This document shows positions 25,493 through 34,574 of a stretch of 64,000 nt of DNA, in pieces. Positions within the stretch are counted from its first letter, which is position 1. Every line of letters begins with the position of its first letter. Location of the stretch: the NCBI GenBank assembly GCA_027621555.1, contig JAQCBJ010000003.1, forward strand, positions 1-64,000. Direction: 5' to 3'. The translations under genes and the position numbers were made by a program. The notes under the pieces were generated by a model that ran no database searches, was not told the origin of the DNA, and saw nothing but the letters and a program-made list of their open reading frames with translations. This DNA comes from Bacteroidota bacterium (lineage in GTDB: Bacteria; Bacteroidota; Bacteroidia; Flavobacteriales_D; Sanyastnellaceae).

Positions 25493-27713
25493 GGTGGTTG
25501 CAAGTTACGTCGGCACGCTGTGGGGCCAAGAGGAAAATCGGGAATTGGTTTGGCGAAAGACCCGCGTCTTTTTGGCCACGTCCGTTGAGGAAGCGCCAAC
25601 CCGAGCCTTGAAGGACGAGTGGATAGGGTTGCTTCCCCATGCCCCTGCAAAACGAGGGGTGCGTTTGCCGTGGTCTACATCGTTGGAGGAACGCTCCATC
25701 CACAAAAAGGCTCCGAACCAAGAAGAGGGGCTTCGCAACGCTCGGGCACTTGAAAACCGGCTTCGGCGAGCGGGGTGGCTCGGGGGCGAAGTGCAGGCTT
25801 CTTGGTCCAACAAGAAGCGCAGCAGCGAACTCCACTTGCTCATCCTGCCCGGGCCTCGGTGGCATCTCGATTCGGTGGTTTGGGTGGCCACAGGCTCTGG
25901 ATTGCCCCAGCAGCGTATCGAAGAAGTTGGAGGCATTCTTCCGGGAGACCCTTTCGAACTGTCGAGGCTTCAGGATGCTCAAGACAGAATCGCCTCTTAC
26001 GCCCGTTCCCTGGGGCACTCCACCTTTCACTCGGGGCACATTCAATTGGATGCAGACACGCTTGGCCGAAGTGCCACGCACTCTGTGGTGTTGACCGTGA
26101 CTTGCCAGCCTTGGAATCCTACAACGGCCGGCTGGAGCGCTGCGGCAGGACTGGTCCCTGGCACCACCCTTCCTCACCCCATGGTGCGGATTGGGTCGGT
26201 CACTTGGAACGGTCAGGAGCCAGGTGAAGTGGCGAGGCCTGGTGGGTTGCGGGAGGAGGTCTGGCAACACCTTGTTCGGGTTCAGCCTGGTCAAGTCTAC
26301 AAACCCCAAAACCTCTCAAACACCTACGCTGACCTGTCCCGGCTTCGAGCCGTCAACCAGGTGGACTTGAGCGAAGCCATGAGGTGGGACAGCACCGCGA
26401 ATGAAGTCGAGGTGGGCCTGCCTGGTCGGGCGCTGATGGATGTCGATTTTGCCGTGAACCCCAAGCCATCGCACGACTTGGGGCTGGGACTCGACATGGT
26501 GCGAAACGACGCTCGCTATGGCCCCAAAGTCAGCACGACGCTTCATCATCGCAACCCGCGAGGCTGGGGTGCAGAAAACGCTTGGGAGGTCGCGTTTGGG
26601 TACGTGGCCGTTTCTCCTTTTTCTTCTCTCAACCGCCAAACCATCCTGAACAGCGGAGAATGGACGGTCCGTTGGAAGACGTCCCAACTCGGCATCGCTC
26701 CCTTGAAACTGAATCGCTTCAAGCCGTCGGCTTCGCCATTTACGTCCATGGATGTGGGGTGGGACCGCGAGGTTTGGCCTGAATTCACGCGTTCGCAGTT
26801 CCACTTTCAACACGACGTCGGATTTACGGAAAATCCAGAGCGTGGGTCCACGGTGAGATGGAGCCCTTTCAATGTCTCCTTTGTCAATTTGTCCAACCGA
26901 GACAGCACGTTTGTCTCTTGGCTGGAGAACCAAAACAACCCCCTGATCCAGGCGCGATTCAACAACCACTTGACGTTAGGTTCTTCCGCGGCTTGGGAAA
27001 CAGGGTGGGCCAGAAATGAGGCTTCTGGGCGAGTTCAGATTCAGGCCAGTTGGGCGGGCATGTTGGCCCAAAAAATCGCAGAGGCTGTCGCCCCTGACAA
27101 CCAATTGGACCCTGAAACCGGTGCCTGGCTGGTGGCGGAAAACGTCCCGTTGGTCCAACACCAGCGAATCATGACGAGTTGGAGCGCACGGCGAGAATCC
27201 AGGCGCGACATTCGTTCCGTCTGGGCTGGGCACATCTTGTTGGGATGGGCCAACGCAGGGGCCAACACGCCCTCGCTTCCGCTCGAGCAGGCCTTTTTCA
27301 CAGGTGGAGCGAACGGCGTCCGCGGGTGGCGGTTGCGGACTCTGGGCCCCGGAAACGTGAGCTCACTCGATTCTTCCGTGGCCATCTTGGGCGTCGGCGA
27401 CGTCCGCCTGGACGTGCAATTGGAATGGCGGCGGGCTCTTAATAAAACGTGGAGTCTGGCGGCATTTACGGATGCCGGAAACGTTTGGCTCCACGGGGAC
27501 GAAGCCCCAGAAATCGCTGCGTTTCAATGGGGGAAATGGGAAAGCTTGGCTTGGAGCCTTGGTGCAGGAGTGAGGTACGATTTGGAATTTTTCCTTCTTC
27601 GCCTTGACGCGGCCTTGCGATTGCACGACCCCGCCGCAGCACCCTCGGAGAGGTGGGTCGGCAGCAACGGGATCAAAGGGGCACTGCACTTGGGGCTTGG
27701 CGTCCCATTCTGA
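25392..27713 (+). CDS. Omp85-family (BamA/TamA-like) outer-membrane protein
   Basis: The product has up to 773 residues. Starts at 25392 or 25413 give an Arg-rich n-region followed by the hydrophobic stretch LLGMVMVVASYVGTLWG; a start at 25485 would leave that stretch without positive charges. Residues 100-340 contain POTRA-like segments (for example IEEVGGILPGDPF and VQPGQVYKPQNLSNTYADLSRL). The C-terminal 400 residues form a D15/Omp85 barrel with the family motif GGANGVRGWRL and alternating aromatic strands ending in a phenylalanine. It should sit in the outer membrane and help insert or export proteins or lipids. The 5' end overlaps the divergent SpoU gene by up to 101 bp. Confidence 0.82.
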   Translation: MHFSPSTMALRVSHRALLRFNWRTSCRRLLGMVMVVASYVGTLWGQEENRELVWRKTRVFLATSVEEAPTRALKDEWIGLLPHAPAKRGVRLPWSTSLEERSIHKKAPNQEEGLRNARALENRLRRAGWLGGEVQASWSNKKRSSELHLLILPGPRWHLDSVVWVATGSGLPQQRIEEVGGILPGDPFELSRLQDAQDRIASYARSLGHSTFHSGHIQLDADTLGRSATHSVVLTVTCQPWNPTTAGWSAAAGLVPGTTLPHPMVRIGSVTWNGQEPGEVARPGGLREEVWQHLVRVQPGQVYKPQNLSNTYADLSRLRAVNQVDLSEAMRWDSTANEVEVGLPGRALMDVDFAVNPKPSHDLGLGLDMVRNDARYGPKVSTTLHHRNPRGWGAENAWEVAFGYVAVSPFSSLNRQTILNSGEWTVRWKTSQLGIAPLKLNRFKPSASPFTSMDVGWDREVWPEFTRSQFHFQHDVGFTENPERGSTVRWSPFNVSFVNLSNRDSTFVSWLENQNNPLIQARFNNHLTLGSSAAWETGWARNEASGRVQIQASWAGMLAQKIAEAVAPDNQLDPETGAWLVAENVPLVQHQRIMTSWSARRESRRDIRSVWAGHILLGWANAGANTPSLPLEQAFFTGGANGVRGWRLRTLGPGNVSSLDSSVAILGVGDVRLDVQLEWRRALNKTWSLAAFTDAGNVWLHGDEAPEIAAFQWGKWESLAWSLGAGVRYDLEFFLLRLDAALRLHDPAAAPSERWVGSNGIKGALHLGLGVPF

Positions 27714-27784
27714 ATTCCCCAGTCGGCCTTTGGGCTATTCACGAAACGCGTGGATACAACGTGAAGAACTGCACTTTCATCTGA

Positions 27785-27814
27785 TTGCCAAGGTCCTTGC
27801 GCGGCGTAGATTTG
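27785..27814 (+). promoter_or_regulatory. Full-consensus promoter abutting the accD start codon
   Basis: TTG (27785-27787), exactly 19 bases, then a perfect TAnnTTTG box (TAGATTTG, 27807-27814). Only four bases (CGGC) separate the box from ATG 27819, so the mRNA should have no 5' leader or almost none. Confidence 0.75.
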
Positions 27815-27818
27815 CGGC

Positions 27819-28670
27819 ATGGGATGGTTCAAAAGAAACGCCGAGGGAATCACCACCTCAAGCGCAGAGAAGAAGGAGATACCTGAAGGCGCGTGGTACA
27901 AGTGCCCCAACTGCAAAACGGTGGTCTCCAACCAAGAGCACGCCAACACCCTTTGGGTATGTGCCATATGCGATCACCACGAACGCATTGGAAGTGAGGA
28001 GTATTTTGATTTGCTCTTTGATGAAGGTAAGTACCGCGAAGTGGCCCCTAAGCTTCACGCGGCTGACCCACTCGAATTTGTGGACACCAAAGCGTACACT
28101 GATCGACTGGTGGCCGCGCAGAAGAAGACAGGACTAACGGATGCGATCCGCGTTGCTTCAGGCGAAATGAATTCGCATGGCGTCGTGGTCGCTTGCATGG
28201 ATTTTTCATTCATCGGCGGAAGCATGGGTTCTGTGGTGGGAGAGAAGATTGCGAGAGGGATTGACCACGCCATTAAGAAAGGGGTTCCCTTCATCTGCAT
28301 CAGCAAATCTGGAGGGGCGAGGATGATGGAAGCAGGCTTGAGCTTGATGCAAATGGCCAAAACCAGCGCCAAGCTCTCTTTGCTCGCCAAAGAGGGATTG
28401 CCATTCATTAGCGTTCTCACCGACCCCACGACAGGAGGGGTGACCGCTTCGTTTGCCATGCTCGGAGATTTGAACATCAGCGAACCCAATGCGCTCATCG
28501 GATTTGCCGGTCCTCGGGTGGTGAAGGAAACGATTGGCAAAGACCTGCCAGAGGGATTTCAGCGCGCTGAGTTTGTCCTCGAGCACGGCTTTCTCGACGC
28601 CATTGTATCGCGTTCTGAACTCAAGGAGCAGTTGTCCTTCGCATTGAAGATGCTGCACACGCAGGAGTGA
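27819..28670 (+). CDS. accD: Acetyl-CoA carboxylase carboxyltransferase subunit beta
   Basis: The 283-residue product transfers the carboxyl group from carboxybiotin to acetyl-CoA, the committed step of fatty-acid synthesis, together with AccA (not in this window). The N-terminal zinc ribbon has Cys29, Cys32, Cys48 and Cys51 (KCPNC...VCAIC). The crotonase-fold core shows FSFIGGSMGSVVGEK, SGGARMMEAGLSLMQM, DPTTGGVTASFAMLGD and EPNALIGFAGPRVV. The start is certain from the conserved MGWFKR opening. Single gene with its own promoter. Confidence 0.97.
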   Translation: MGWFKRNAEGITTSSAEKKEIPEGAWYKCPNCKTVVSNQEHANTLWVCAICDHHERIGSEEYFDLLFDEGKYREVAPKLHAADPLEFVDTKAYTDRLVAAQKKTGLTDAIRVASGEMNSHGVVVACMDFSFIGGSMGSVVGEKIARGIDHAIKKGVPFICISKSGGARMMEAGLSLMQMAKTSAKLSLLAKEGLPFISVLTDPTTGGVTASFAMLGDLNISEPNALIGFAGPRVVKETIGKDLPEGFQRAEFVLEHGFLDAIVSRSELKEQLSFALKMLHTQE

Positions 28671-28696
28671 AGTGGTGGACGGGGCGGCTTCTGTCG

Positions 28697-28704
28697 TATC
28701 TTTA
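28697..28704 (+). promoter_or_regulatory. Candidate -7 box for rpsO-pnp
   Basis: TATCTTTA differs from TAnnTTTG at the last base and lies 45 bases before the rpsO ATG. No TTG at -33 spacing. The AT-rich leader between box and gene is unlike the surrounding GC-rich DNA. Confidence 0.4.
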
Positions 28705-28749
28705 CACCTCAATTTTATTCGCATCACGAACATCTAAACGATTTCGCAC

Positions 28750-29019
28750 ATGTATCTCGACGCAGAAAAGAAGAAGGAATTCTTCACCAAGCACGGAAAA
28801 AGTGCTTCTGACACGGGCTCACCTGAGGGCCAAATTGCCATGTTCTCCTTCCGAATTGCTCACCTCACTGAGCACTTGAAGCAGAACCGCAAAGACTACA
28901 ACACGCAGCGCGCTCTGATCAACTTGGTAGGCAAGCGTCGTAAGCTGTTGAATTACCTCGCGGACAAAGACATCACGCGCTACCGTGCGATTGTCAAGGA
29001 ACTTGGCCTGCGTCGCTGA
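28750..29019 (+). CDS. rpsO: 30S ribosomal protein S15
   Basis: The 89-residue full-length S15 binds 16S rRNA in the platform of the small subunit. It has the expected DTGSPEGQIA, RI-HLTEHLKQNRKDY, R-LINLVGKRRKLLNYL and RYR-IVKELGLRR segments. It is followed by pnp, the widespread rpsO-pnp order, with a strong hairpin in the 94-bp spacer. Confidence 0.97.
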   Translation: MYLDAEKKKEFFTKHGKSASDTGSPEGQIAMFSFRIAHLTEHLKQNRKDYNTQRALINLVGKRRKLLNYLADKDITRYRAIVKELGLRR

Positions 29020-29039
29020 TTCCATTTGAAGATTCTCTG

Positions 29040-29064
29040 AAGGCGGTTGAAGGTCAACCGCCTT
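29040..29064 (+). terminator. Perfect hairpin between rpsO and pnp
   Basis: An 11-bp perfect stem (29040-29050 with 29054-29064) with a 3-base loop follows the rpsO stop. Only three T residues occur at its 3' side. It may partly terminate rpsO mRNA, or serve as a processing stem upstream of pnp, as the RNase III site does in enterobacteria. Confidence 0.6.
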
Positions 29065-29113
29065 TGGCATATTGGGGCTTGCCGGCCCGTACACACGTAG
29101 AAGAAGAGGCAAA

Positions 29114-31357
29114 ATGAACATTCACAACCAAACCATCGATCTCGGCAATGGGCGCGAGATCACCATCGAAACCGGCAAGCTCGCCAAGCAAGCACACGGT
29201 TCTGTCGTCGTCCGTTCGGGCGACACCATGCTCCTCGCAACCATCGTCTCAAGCTACGAGCCGATGGACGTGGACTTCCTTCCCTTGACGGTCGACTACC
29301 GTGAGAAGTACGCTGCTGCAGGTCGATTCCCAGGCGGTTTCTTCAAGCGCGAAGCTCGCCCATCCGACACCGAAGTGTTGGTGATGCGTCTCGTCGACCG
29401 AGCGCTCCGCCCCATGTTCCCGAGCGACTACCACGCGGGAACCCAGGTCATGATTCAACTCATGAGCGCGGACGCCGAAGTTCTTCCAGACAGCCTTGCA
29501 GGATTCGCTGCAAGCGCCGCCATCGCCGTTTCTGACGTTCCATTTGACGGCCCCATCTCAGAGGTTCGCGTTGCACGTGTGGGAGGCGAATTCATCATCA
29601 ACCCACTTCGCTCTGAACTTGAAGAGGCCGACATGGACATCATGGTGGCTGGAACCCTGGACAGCATTGTCATGGTGGAAGGGGAAATGAAGGAAGTCAG
29701 CGAAGGCGAGATGGTGGATGCCATTGAGAAGGCGCACGAAGCCATCAAGGCGCAATGCGAGGCCCAGAATGAATTGGCCAAAAAGGTGGGTGCGTTCGGC
29801 AACAAGCGCGAGTACAGCCACGAAACGCACGACGAAGAACTTCGCACTCGCATCTCAAACGAGATGTACCCCAAATTCTACGAGGCCGGCAAAACCGGTG
29901 CCACGAAAGAAGAGCGCAAGACTCGCTTTGCAGAATTGAAGGAAGCGTTCATGGGAACCATGAGCGACGAAGAAAAGGAAGAAAAGGGCGGGTTGGCCAG
30001 CGACTACATCAAGTCAGCCCAAAAGAAAGCCGTTCGCGACTTGATCCTCAACGAAGGTCTCCGCCTCGACGGACGGAAGACCACGGAAATTCGCCCCATT
30101 TGGACAGAAGTGGATTACCTCCCTGGTTGCCACGGCTCGTCCATCTTCACACGTGGTGAAACACAAAGCTTGACCACCTTGACGTTGGGCACGAAGCTCG
30201 ATGAGCAATTGATTGACGGCGCACTCGTTCGGAAGACGGAGAAGTTCTTGCTTCACTACAACTTCCCGCCATTCAGCACGGGGGAGGAGCGCCCGTTGCG
30301 TGGCACAAGCCGACGCGAAGTGGGTCACGGGAACCTCGCCCTTCGTGCGTTGAAGCCTGTCCTTCCTCCCGTTGAGGAATGCCCCTACACGATTCGTTTG
30401 GTTTCTGAAATCCTCGAATCGAACGGTTCGTCTTCCATGGCAACCGTTTGCGCAGGCACCCTCGCATTGATGGATGGCGGAGTAAAAATCAAGGCGCCCG
30501 TTTCTGGCATCGCCATGGGCTTGATCACCGACCAGGAAAGCGGCAAGTACGCCATCCTTTCCGACATCCTTGGTGATGAAGACCACCTCGGTGACATGGA
30601 CTTCAAAGTCACAGGAACGGCCGAAGGCATCACGGCATGCCAGATGGACATCAAAATCAAGGGCCTCAGCTTCGATCAGCTTCGCGAAGCATTGGAGCAA
30701 GCCTGCGAAGGACGTCATCACATCCGCAAAGCAATGCTTACTGAAATTGCAGAGCCACGTGATGACTACAAGGATCACGCGCCACGCATCGTGGGTCTGG
30801 AGGTTCCAGGCGACAGCATTGGCGCGATCATCGGCCCAGGTGGTAAAATCATCCAGGAAATCCAAGCCGACACCAACACCACCATCAGCATTGAAGATGT
30901 CGACGGCAAAGGAATGGTGGAGATCGCTGCCTCTGACAAAGCCGCCATTGAAGCAGCTTTGACGCGCATCAAGCAAATCGCATTCCCACCAACCGTTGAA
31001 ATTGGAGAGGAATATGAAGGAAAGGTCAAGACCATCATGCCTTACGGGGCCTTTGTGGAAGTGTTGCCTGGCATTGACGGATTGTTGCACGTGAGCGAAC
31101 TTGACTGGAAGCGTGTTGAGAACGTGGAAGATGTGTTGAAGGAGGGTGAGTTGGTCAAGTTCAAGGTGGTTGGTCGCGACCCCAAAACCGGAAAGATCAA
31201 ACTCAGCCGCAAAGTCCTTCTTCCCAAGCCAGAGGGCTACGTCGAGCGTCCACCTCGCGGCGATCGCGGAGACCGTGGTCCACGTCGTGACCGAGGCGAT
31301 CGCGGAGATCGCGGTCCACGTCGTGACCGTGGTCCACGACCAGAAGCCAACGACTGA
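29114..31357 (+). CDS. pnp: Polynucleotide phosphorylase
   Basis: The start at 29114 ([13 protein letters not shown]) is the family N-terminus; an in-frame ATG 42 bp upstream is not supported. The 747-residue product degrades RNA 3'-5' by phosphorolysis. Visible parts are: first RNase PH domain with [14 protein letters not shown]; helical linker; second RNase PH domain with [23 protein letters not shown] and the active-site region [22 protein letters not shown] domain with [14 protein letters not shown] (about 565-620); S1 domain with [18 protein letters not shown] (about 630-700). The C-terminal tail is an [13 protein letters not shown]-type repeat, likely RNA-binding or a disordered docking site. 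Confidence 0.97.
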   Translation: MNIHNQTIDLGNGREITIETGKLAKQAHGSVVVRSGDTMLLATIVSSYEPMDVDFLPLTVDYREKYAAAGRFPGGFFKREARPSDTEVLVMRLVDRALRPMFPSDYHAGTQVMIQLMSADAEVLPDSLAGFAASAAIAVSDVPFDGPISEVRVARVGGEFIINPLRSELEEADMDIMVAGTLDSIVMVEGEMKEVSEGEMVDAIEKAHEAIKAQCEAQNELAKKVGAFGNKREYSHETHDEELRTRISNEMYPKFYEAGKTGATKEERKTRFAELKEAFMGTMSDEEKEEKGGLASDYIKSAQKKAVRDLILNEGLRLDGRKTTEIRPIWTEVDYLPGCHGSSIFTRGETQSLTTLTLGTKLDEQLIDGALVRKTEKFLLHYNFPPFSTGEERPLRGTSRREVGHGNLALRALKPVLPPVEECPYTIRLVSEILESNGSSSMATVCAGTLALMDGGVKIKAPVSGIAMGLITDQESGKYAILSDILGDEDHLGDMDFKVTGTAEGITACQMDIKIKGLSFDQLREALEQACEGRHHIRKAMLTEIAEPRDDYKDHAPRIVGLEVPGDSIGAIIGPGGKIIQEIQADTNTTISIEDVDGKGMVEIAASDKAAIEAALTRIKQIAFPPTVEIGEEYEGKVKTIMPYGAFVEVLPGIDGLLHVSELDWKRVENVEDVLKEGELVKFKVVGRDPKTGKIKLSRKVLLPKPEGYVERPPRGDRGDRGPRRDRGDRGDRGPRRDRGPRPEAND
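31259..31330 (+). repeat. 36-bp tandem repeat encoding the basic RGD-type tail of pnp
   Basis: Two 12-codon units at 31259-31294 and 31295-31330 are nearly identical at the DNA level. The reading frame is kept and encodes [12 protein letters not shown] twice. Copy number could vary between strains. Confidence 0.8.
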
Positions 31358-31369
31358 GGAAGGTTAAAG

Positions 31370-31400
31370 AAGGTGTTAGGACAAACCTTTTCACCTTTTC
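31370..31400 (+). terminator. Weak hairpin after pnp
   Basis: AAGGTG at 31370-31375 can pair with CACCTT near 31392-31397, with an inner AGG/CCT pairing, then TTTCC follows. The stem is interrupted, so only partial termination before the sigma factor gene is suggested. Confidence 0.4.
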
Positions 31401-31438
31401 CTTCGTTACCATCCTGTTGAACCCTTTGAATTGCACCT

Positions 31439-32308
31439 ATGAGGCAGCTAAAAATCACCAAGCAGGTCACCAACCGTGAGACCGCTTCGCTTGACAAATA
31501 CCTTCAGGAAATTGGCCGTGTTGATCTCATCACAGCTGAAGAGGAGGTGGAACTCGCGCGCAAAATCAAGGCGGGCGACCAGGCGGCGTTGGAAAAACTC
31601 ACCAAGGCCAACCTCCGTTTCGTGGTTTCTGTGTCGAAGCAATATCAAAACCAAGGCTTGTCCCTTCCTGACTTGATCAACGAAGGCAACCTCGGTTTGA
31701 TCAAGGCCGCACAGCGTTTTGACGAGACTCGAGGTTTCAAGTTCATCTCCTACGCCGTGTGGTGGATTCGTCAATCCATCCTTCAAGCGTTGGCCGAGCA
31801 AAGCCGCATCGTGCGTTTGCCGTTGAACAAGATTGGCTCCATCAACAAAATCAACAAGGCCTTTGCGCGACTGGAGCAGGAGTTCGAGCGACCTCCAACG
31901 GCCGCAGAGCTCGCGGAAACGCTCGACATGACCTTGGACGAGGTGAAGCAGAGCATGAAAAATGCTGGGCGCCACGTGTCCATGGATGCTCCCCTCAAGG
32001 ACGGAGACGAGAGCTCAAGCAACATGTACGATGTCTTGCAGACAGGGGACACCCCTAGCCCAGACACCGACTTGATGACCGAATCGCTTCGCAAGGAGAT
32101 CGAGCGCTCGTTGCGCACCTTGACGCCAAGGGAAGCGGACGTTGTGCGCTTGTACTTCGGCTTGAATGGTGAGCACCCGATGACCCTCGAGGAAATTGGA
32201 GAACGGTTTGACCTCACCCGTGAACGGGTACGTCAGATCAAGGAGAAGGCCATCCGCCGTCTCAAGCACACCAGCCGTAGCCGCATCCTGAAAGGATACC
32301 TCGGTTGA
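31439..32308 (+). CDS. rpoD: Primary RNA polymerase sigma factor, short Bacteroidota type
   Basis: The 289-residue sigma-70 lacks the long region 1.1 of proteobacterial RpoD, as is usual in Bacteroidota, whose primary sigma recognises TTG / TAnnTTTG. Region 1.2 starts with MRQLKITKQ...LDKYLQEIG. Region 2 has [42 protein letters not shown] and [10 protein letters not shown]. Region 3 follows with [11 protein letters not shown]. Region 4 has [15 protein letters not shown] and the helix-turn-helix [19 protein letters not shown]. This factor should read the promoter boxes listed in this window. Confidence 0.95.
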   Translation: MRQLKITKQVTNRETASLDKYLQEIGRVDLITAEEEVELARKIKAGDQAALEKLTKANLRFVVSVSKQYQNQGLSLPDLINEGNLGLIKAAQRFDETRGFKFISYAVWWIRQSILQALAEQSRIVRLPLNKIGSINKINKAFARLEQEFERPPTAAELAETLDMTLDEVKQSMKNAGRHVSMDAPLKDGDESSSNMYDVLQTGDTPSPDTDLMTESLRKEIERSLRTLTPREADVVRLYFGLNGEHPMTLEEIGERFDLTRERVRQIKEKAIRRLKHTSRSRILKGYLG

Positions 32309-32309
32309 T

Positions 32310-32936
32310 TCAACGAGCGTACCGCTCGTGGTCTGGCTTCAAGCTGTGCCACAGGTGGAGTGACGCAAGTGTTCGATAAGGACTCCAACACAAAGCCCGC
32401 TGGTCGTAGACCGCGGGTTTTTGTTTGGGCAACATTCCCAAATGAAGCTCCATAGCCACCCGAAGTCCGAGATCTCCTGAGGAGAACACGTCCGGATTGC
32501 CCAGCCCAAACATGGCGTACATGTCGACGCTCCAAGGGCCTATCCCACGGATTTGGAGCAGCTCTTCTCGCGCGACAGGCCAAGGCTGTTCCAAAAATTG
32601 AAGCAGGCGAGCTTCGTCCTTTCCTGCGAATTCTGCCAGTGCAAATGCCGTAGCAGACTTGGCTCCACTGAGGCCAGCGGCTCGAAGTTGATCGGGAGAG
32701 GCTTGAGAAAGGGATGAAGCGGAAACCTCACCCCCAAGGGCGTGTTGGACGCGGCGGAAAACCGTGGCTGCGGCCTTGACGCTGAGTTGCTGTCCCGCCA
32801 CAATTCGGACGAGAGCCTCGAAGGGAGGGCGCGGTGTTGGCAAAGTCAACACCGGATGATCTTGCATCATCTTGAAGAAATCGAGGTCGTGCTGCTGCAT
32901 GTGGGCACGAAACTCCTGGTCCATTCGTTCATTCAT
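32310..32936 (-). CDS. DNA-3-methyladenine glycosylase II-like, HhH-GPD family
   Basis: The 208-residue product removes alkylated bases from DNA by cleaving the N-glycosidic bond. The helix-hairpin-helix is seen in EELLQIRGIGPWSVDMYAMF and the catalytic aspartate in VFSSGDLGLR. The N-terminal part has LVRIVAGQQLSVKAA, typical of compact AlkA-type enzymes. No iron-sulfur cluster cysteines are present. An ATG at 32924 is an alternative start. It is convergent with rpoD (1 bp between stops) and divergent from the beta-helix lipoprotein. Confidence 0.88.
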   Translation of the reverse strand: MNERMDQEFRAHMQQHDLDFFKMMQDHPVLTLPTPRPPFEALVRIVAGQQLSVKAAATVFRRVQHALGGEVSASSLSQASPDQLRAAGLSGAKSATAFALAEFAGKDEARLLQFLEQPWPVAREELLQIRGIGPWSVDMYAMFGLGNPDVFSSGDLGLRVAMELHLGMLPKQKPAVYDQRALCWSPYRTLASLHLWHSLKPDHERYAR

Positions 32937-32950
32937 GGCCGTAAGTTGGA

Positions 32951-32958
32951 CATCTTTG
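32951..32958 (+). promoter_or_regulatory. -7-like box four bases before the beta-helix lipoprotein start
   Basis: CATCTTTG differs from TAnnTTTG only in the first base and is separated from ATG 32963 by CACC. The divergent glycosylase has a weaker CAACTTAC at the same four-base distance on the other strand, within a 26-bp intergenic gap. Confidence 0.4.
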
Positions 32959-32962
32959 CACC

Positions 32963-34522
32963 ATGACCCAATCGTTGTTGTTTCAAAAGGCCTTCTGGAC
33001 GGCGTGTGTGGTGGTGAGCTTGAGCCTGATCAGCGGTGTTTGGTCAGGTTGCCAAAGGGAGGTGTGGGATTCCAATCCCGATCATGCTCTGCGCTTCTCC
33101 GCTGACACGCTGTTCTTTGACACTGTGTTTGCCACCGTGGGAAGTGTGACCTTGCCTCTCAAAGTGTACAACGACTTCGACGGCACCTTGCTGATTGATG
33201 AAATCGAACTTGAATCGGGCATCGTCAGCCAGTACCGAGTGAACGTCAACGGCTCACCTGTCACCAATCTGACCCAACCTGTTCGAGACGTGGCACTTCA
33301 CGCCGGCGACAGCATGTATGTCTTTGTGGAAGTGACCGTGGATCCCAACAGCGCTGCAGGCAATGTGCCGTTTTGGGTCATTGAAAATTTGCGGTTCCTC
33401 ACAAACGGCAACGAACAAGTTGTGAAGCTTATGGCGCGCGGCCAAAATGCCATCTTTCATGGCGGTCCCAATGAGTTGTCTGTCTTGGCCTGCGATGAAA
33501 CTTGGACTTCGGAACTTCCGCATGTCATTTACGGCCAAGTCGTCGTGGACTCCGCCTGCACTTTGACCTTGGAGCCAGGCACAACGGTCTATGGTCACGA
33601 CGGTTCAGGGATTCTCGTGTACCAAGGATCCTTGGTGGCAGAAGGCACACTGGACGAGCCCATTGTCTTCCGAGGAGATCGACTGGACGACGACTACATC
33701 GGGTCGCCGGGACAATGGGGGTTGGCGTTCGAACTGACCGACACGTTGTCAGGCAATTTGGTAAACGCGACTGCTTTTCGCGGAGGCATTTGGTTGTATC
33801 GGGCCGTGGAAAGCGAATTCAATCACGTGGTGTTGTCGGATGCTACAGTTGGGATTTGGGTTGATAGCGTAGGCTTTGGCGCGGAATACAGCTTGCAACT
33901 TCGAAACTCCATCATCACCAACGCGGAGTCCATTGGCCTTTTGTCTCAAGGAGGACACATCGTAGGATACAACAACCTCATCTCCAACTGTGGTCAGGCC
34001 TGTGGCTATTTCGCGCTCGGCGGGAACATCCAAATGCATCTCAGCACATTCGCCAATTACAGCACAGCGGGAGGGGGACTTCGCCAATTCCCCACGTTGT
34101 ACGTGAACGATTGGTATGAAGCCAGTGACGGTTCTGTGCAATGGCGGCCGTTCTCACAAACCACGGAATTCCGGAATTGCATCGCTTACGGCAACAACGC
34201 CACCTTGAACGACTTCAGCGAAGTGATCGTAGACCTTTGGGATGCAAGCTTTTACGCGGCCCCCATGTTCACGTCTTCGGCCATCCATCACCAAGAAGAG
34301 GAGTTCCCGGAGTCGGTGTACGACGGAAACACGTCCGTCAACGCTGCGCCACCTTTTGTCAACGCGGTGTTGGAAGACTTCCGGATCGAGGGCACGGCCG
34401 ACCTTTGGACGGGGATTCCTTCTTCGCCTCCTTTTGACGTGTTCGATGTAAGTGTGGATTTGGCCGGGGAATCCCGGAACACCCAAGCACCCACCAAGGG
34501 GTGCTACGAGCGAATTCCCTGA
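32963..34522 (+). CDS. Right-handed beta-helix surface lipoprotein
   Basis: The 519-residue product has a long hydrophobic signal peptide ending in a lipobox-like WSGC (Cys30 predicted to be lipidated). An N-terminal beta domain (35-160, with ADTLFFDTVFATVGS...LKVYNDFDG) is followed by solenoid-like repeats at about 185-440 (N-x-I-x-x-N and HVVLSDATVGIW-type rungs). This N-terminal domain plus beta-helix layout recurs in Bacteroidota lipoproteins. No pectate-lyase catalytic set was recognised. Possible role in polysaccharide binding at the cell surface; substrate unknown. Confidence 0.75.
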   Translation: MTQSLLFQKAFWTACVVVSLSLISGVWSGCQREVWDSNPDHALRFSADTLFFDTVFATVGSVTLPLKVYNDFDGTLLIDEIELESGIVSQYRVNVNGSPVTNLTQPVRDVALHAGDSMYVFVEVTVDPNSAAGNVPFWVIENLRFLTNGNEQVVKLMARGQNAIFHGGPNELSVLACDETWTSELPHVIYGQVVVDSACTLTLEPGTTVYGHDGSGILVYQGSLVAEGTLDEPIVFRGDRLDDDYIGSPGQWGLAFELTDTLSGNLVNATAFRGGIWLYRAVESEFNHVVLSDATVGIWVDSVGFGAEYSLQLRNSIITNAESIGLLSQGGHIVGYNNLISNCGQACGYFALGGNIQMHLSTFANYSTAGGGLRQFPTLYVNDWYEASDGSVQWRPFSQTTEFRNCIAYGNNATLNDFSEVIVDLWDASFYAAPMFTSSAIHHQEEEFPESVYDGNTSVNAAPPFVNAVLEDFRIEGTADLWTGIPSSPPFDVFDVSVDLAGESRNTQAPTKGCYERIP

Positions 34523-34574
34523 GAGGGCAACCTTTTGGTGACGAATGTCGTAGGGGAACGTGCACACGTAGGCC

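Noticed and set aside
30014-31090. 358-codon frame antisense to pnp
   Set aside because: Shadow of conserved pnp domains; Cys/Phe/Val-rich composition without any motif.
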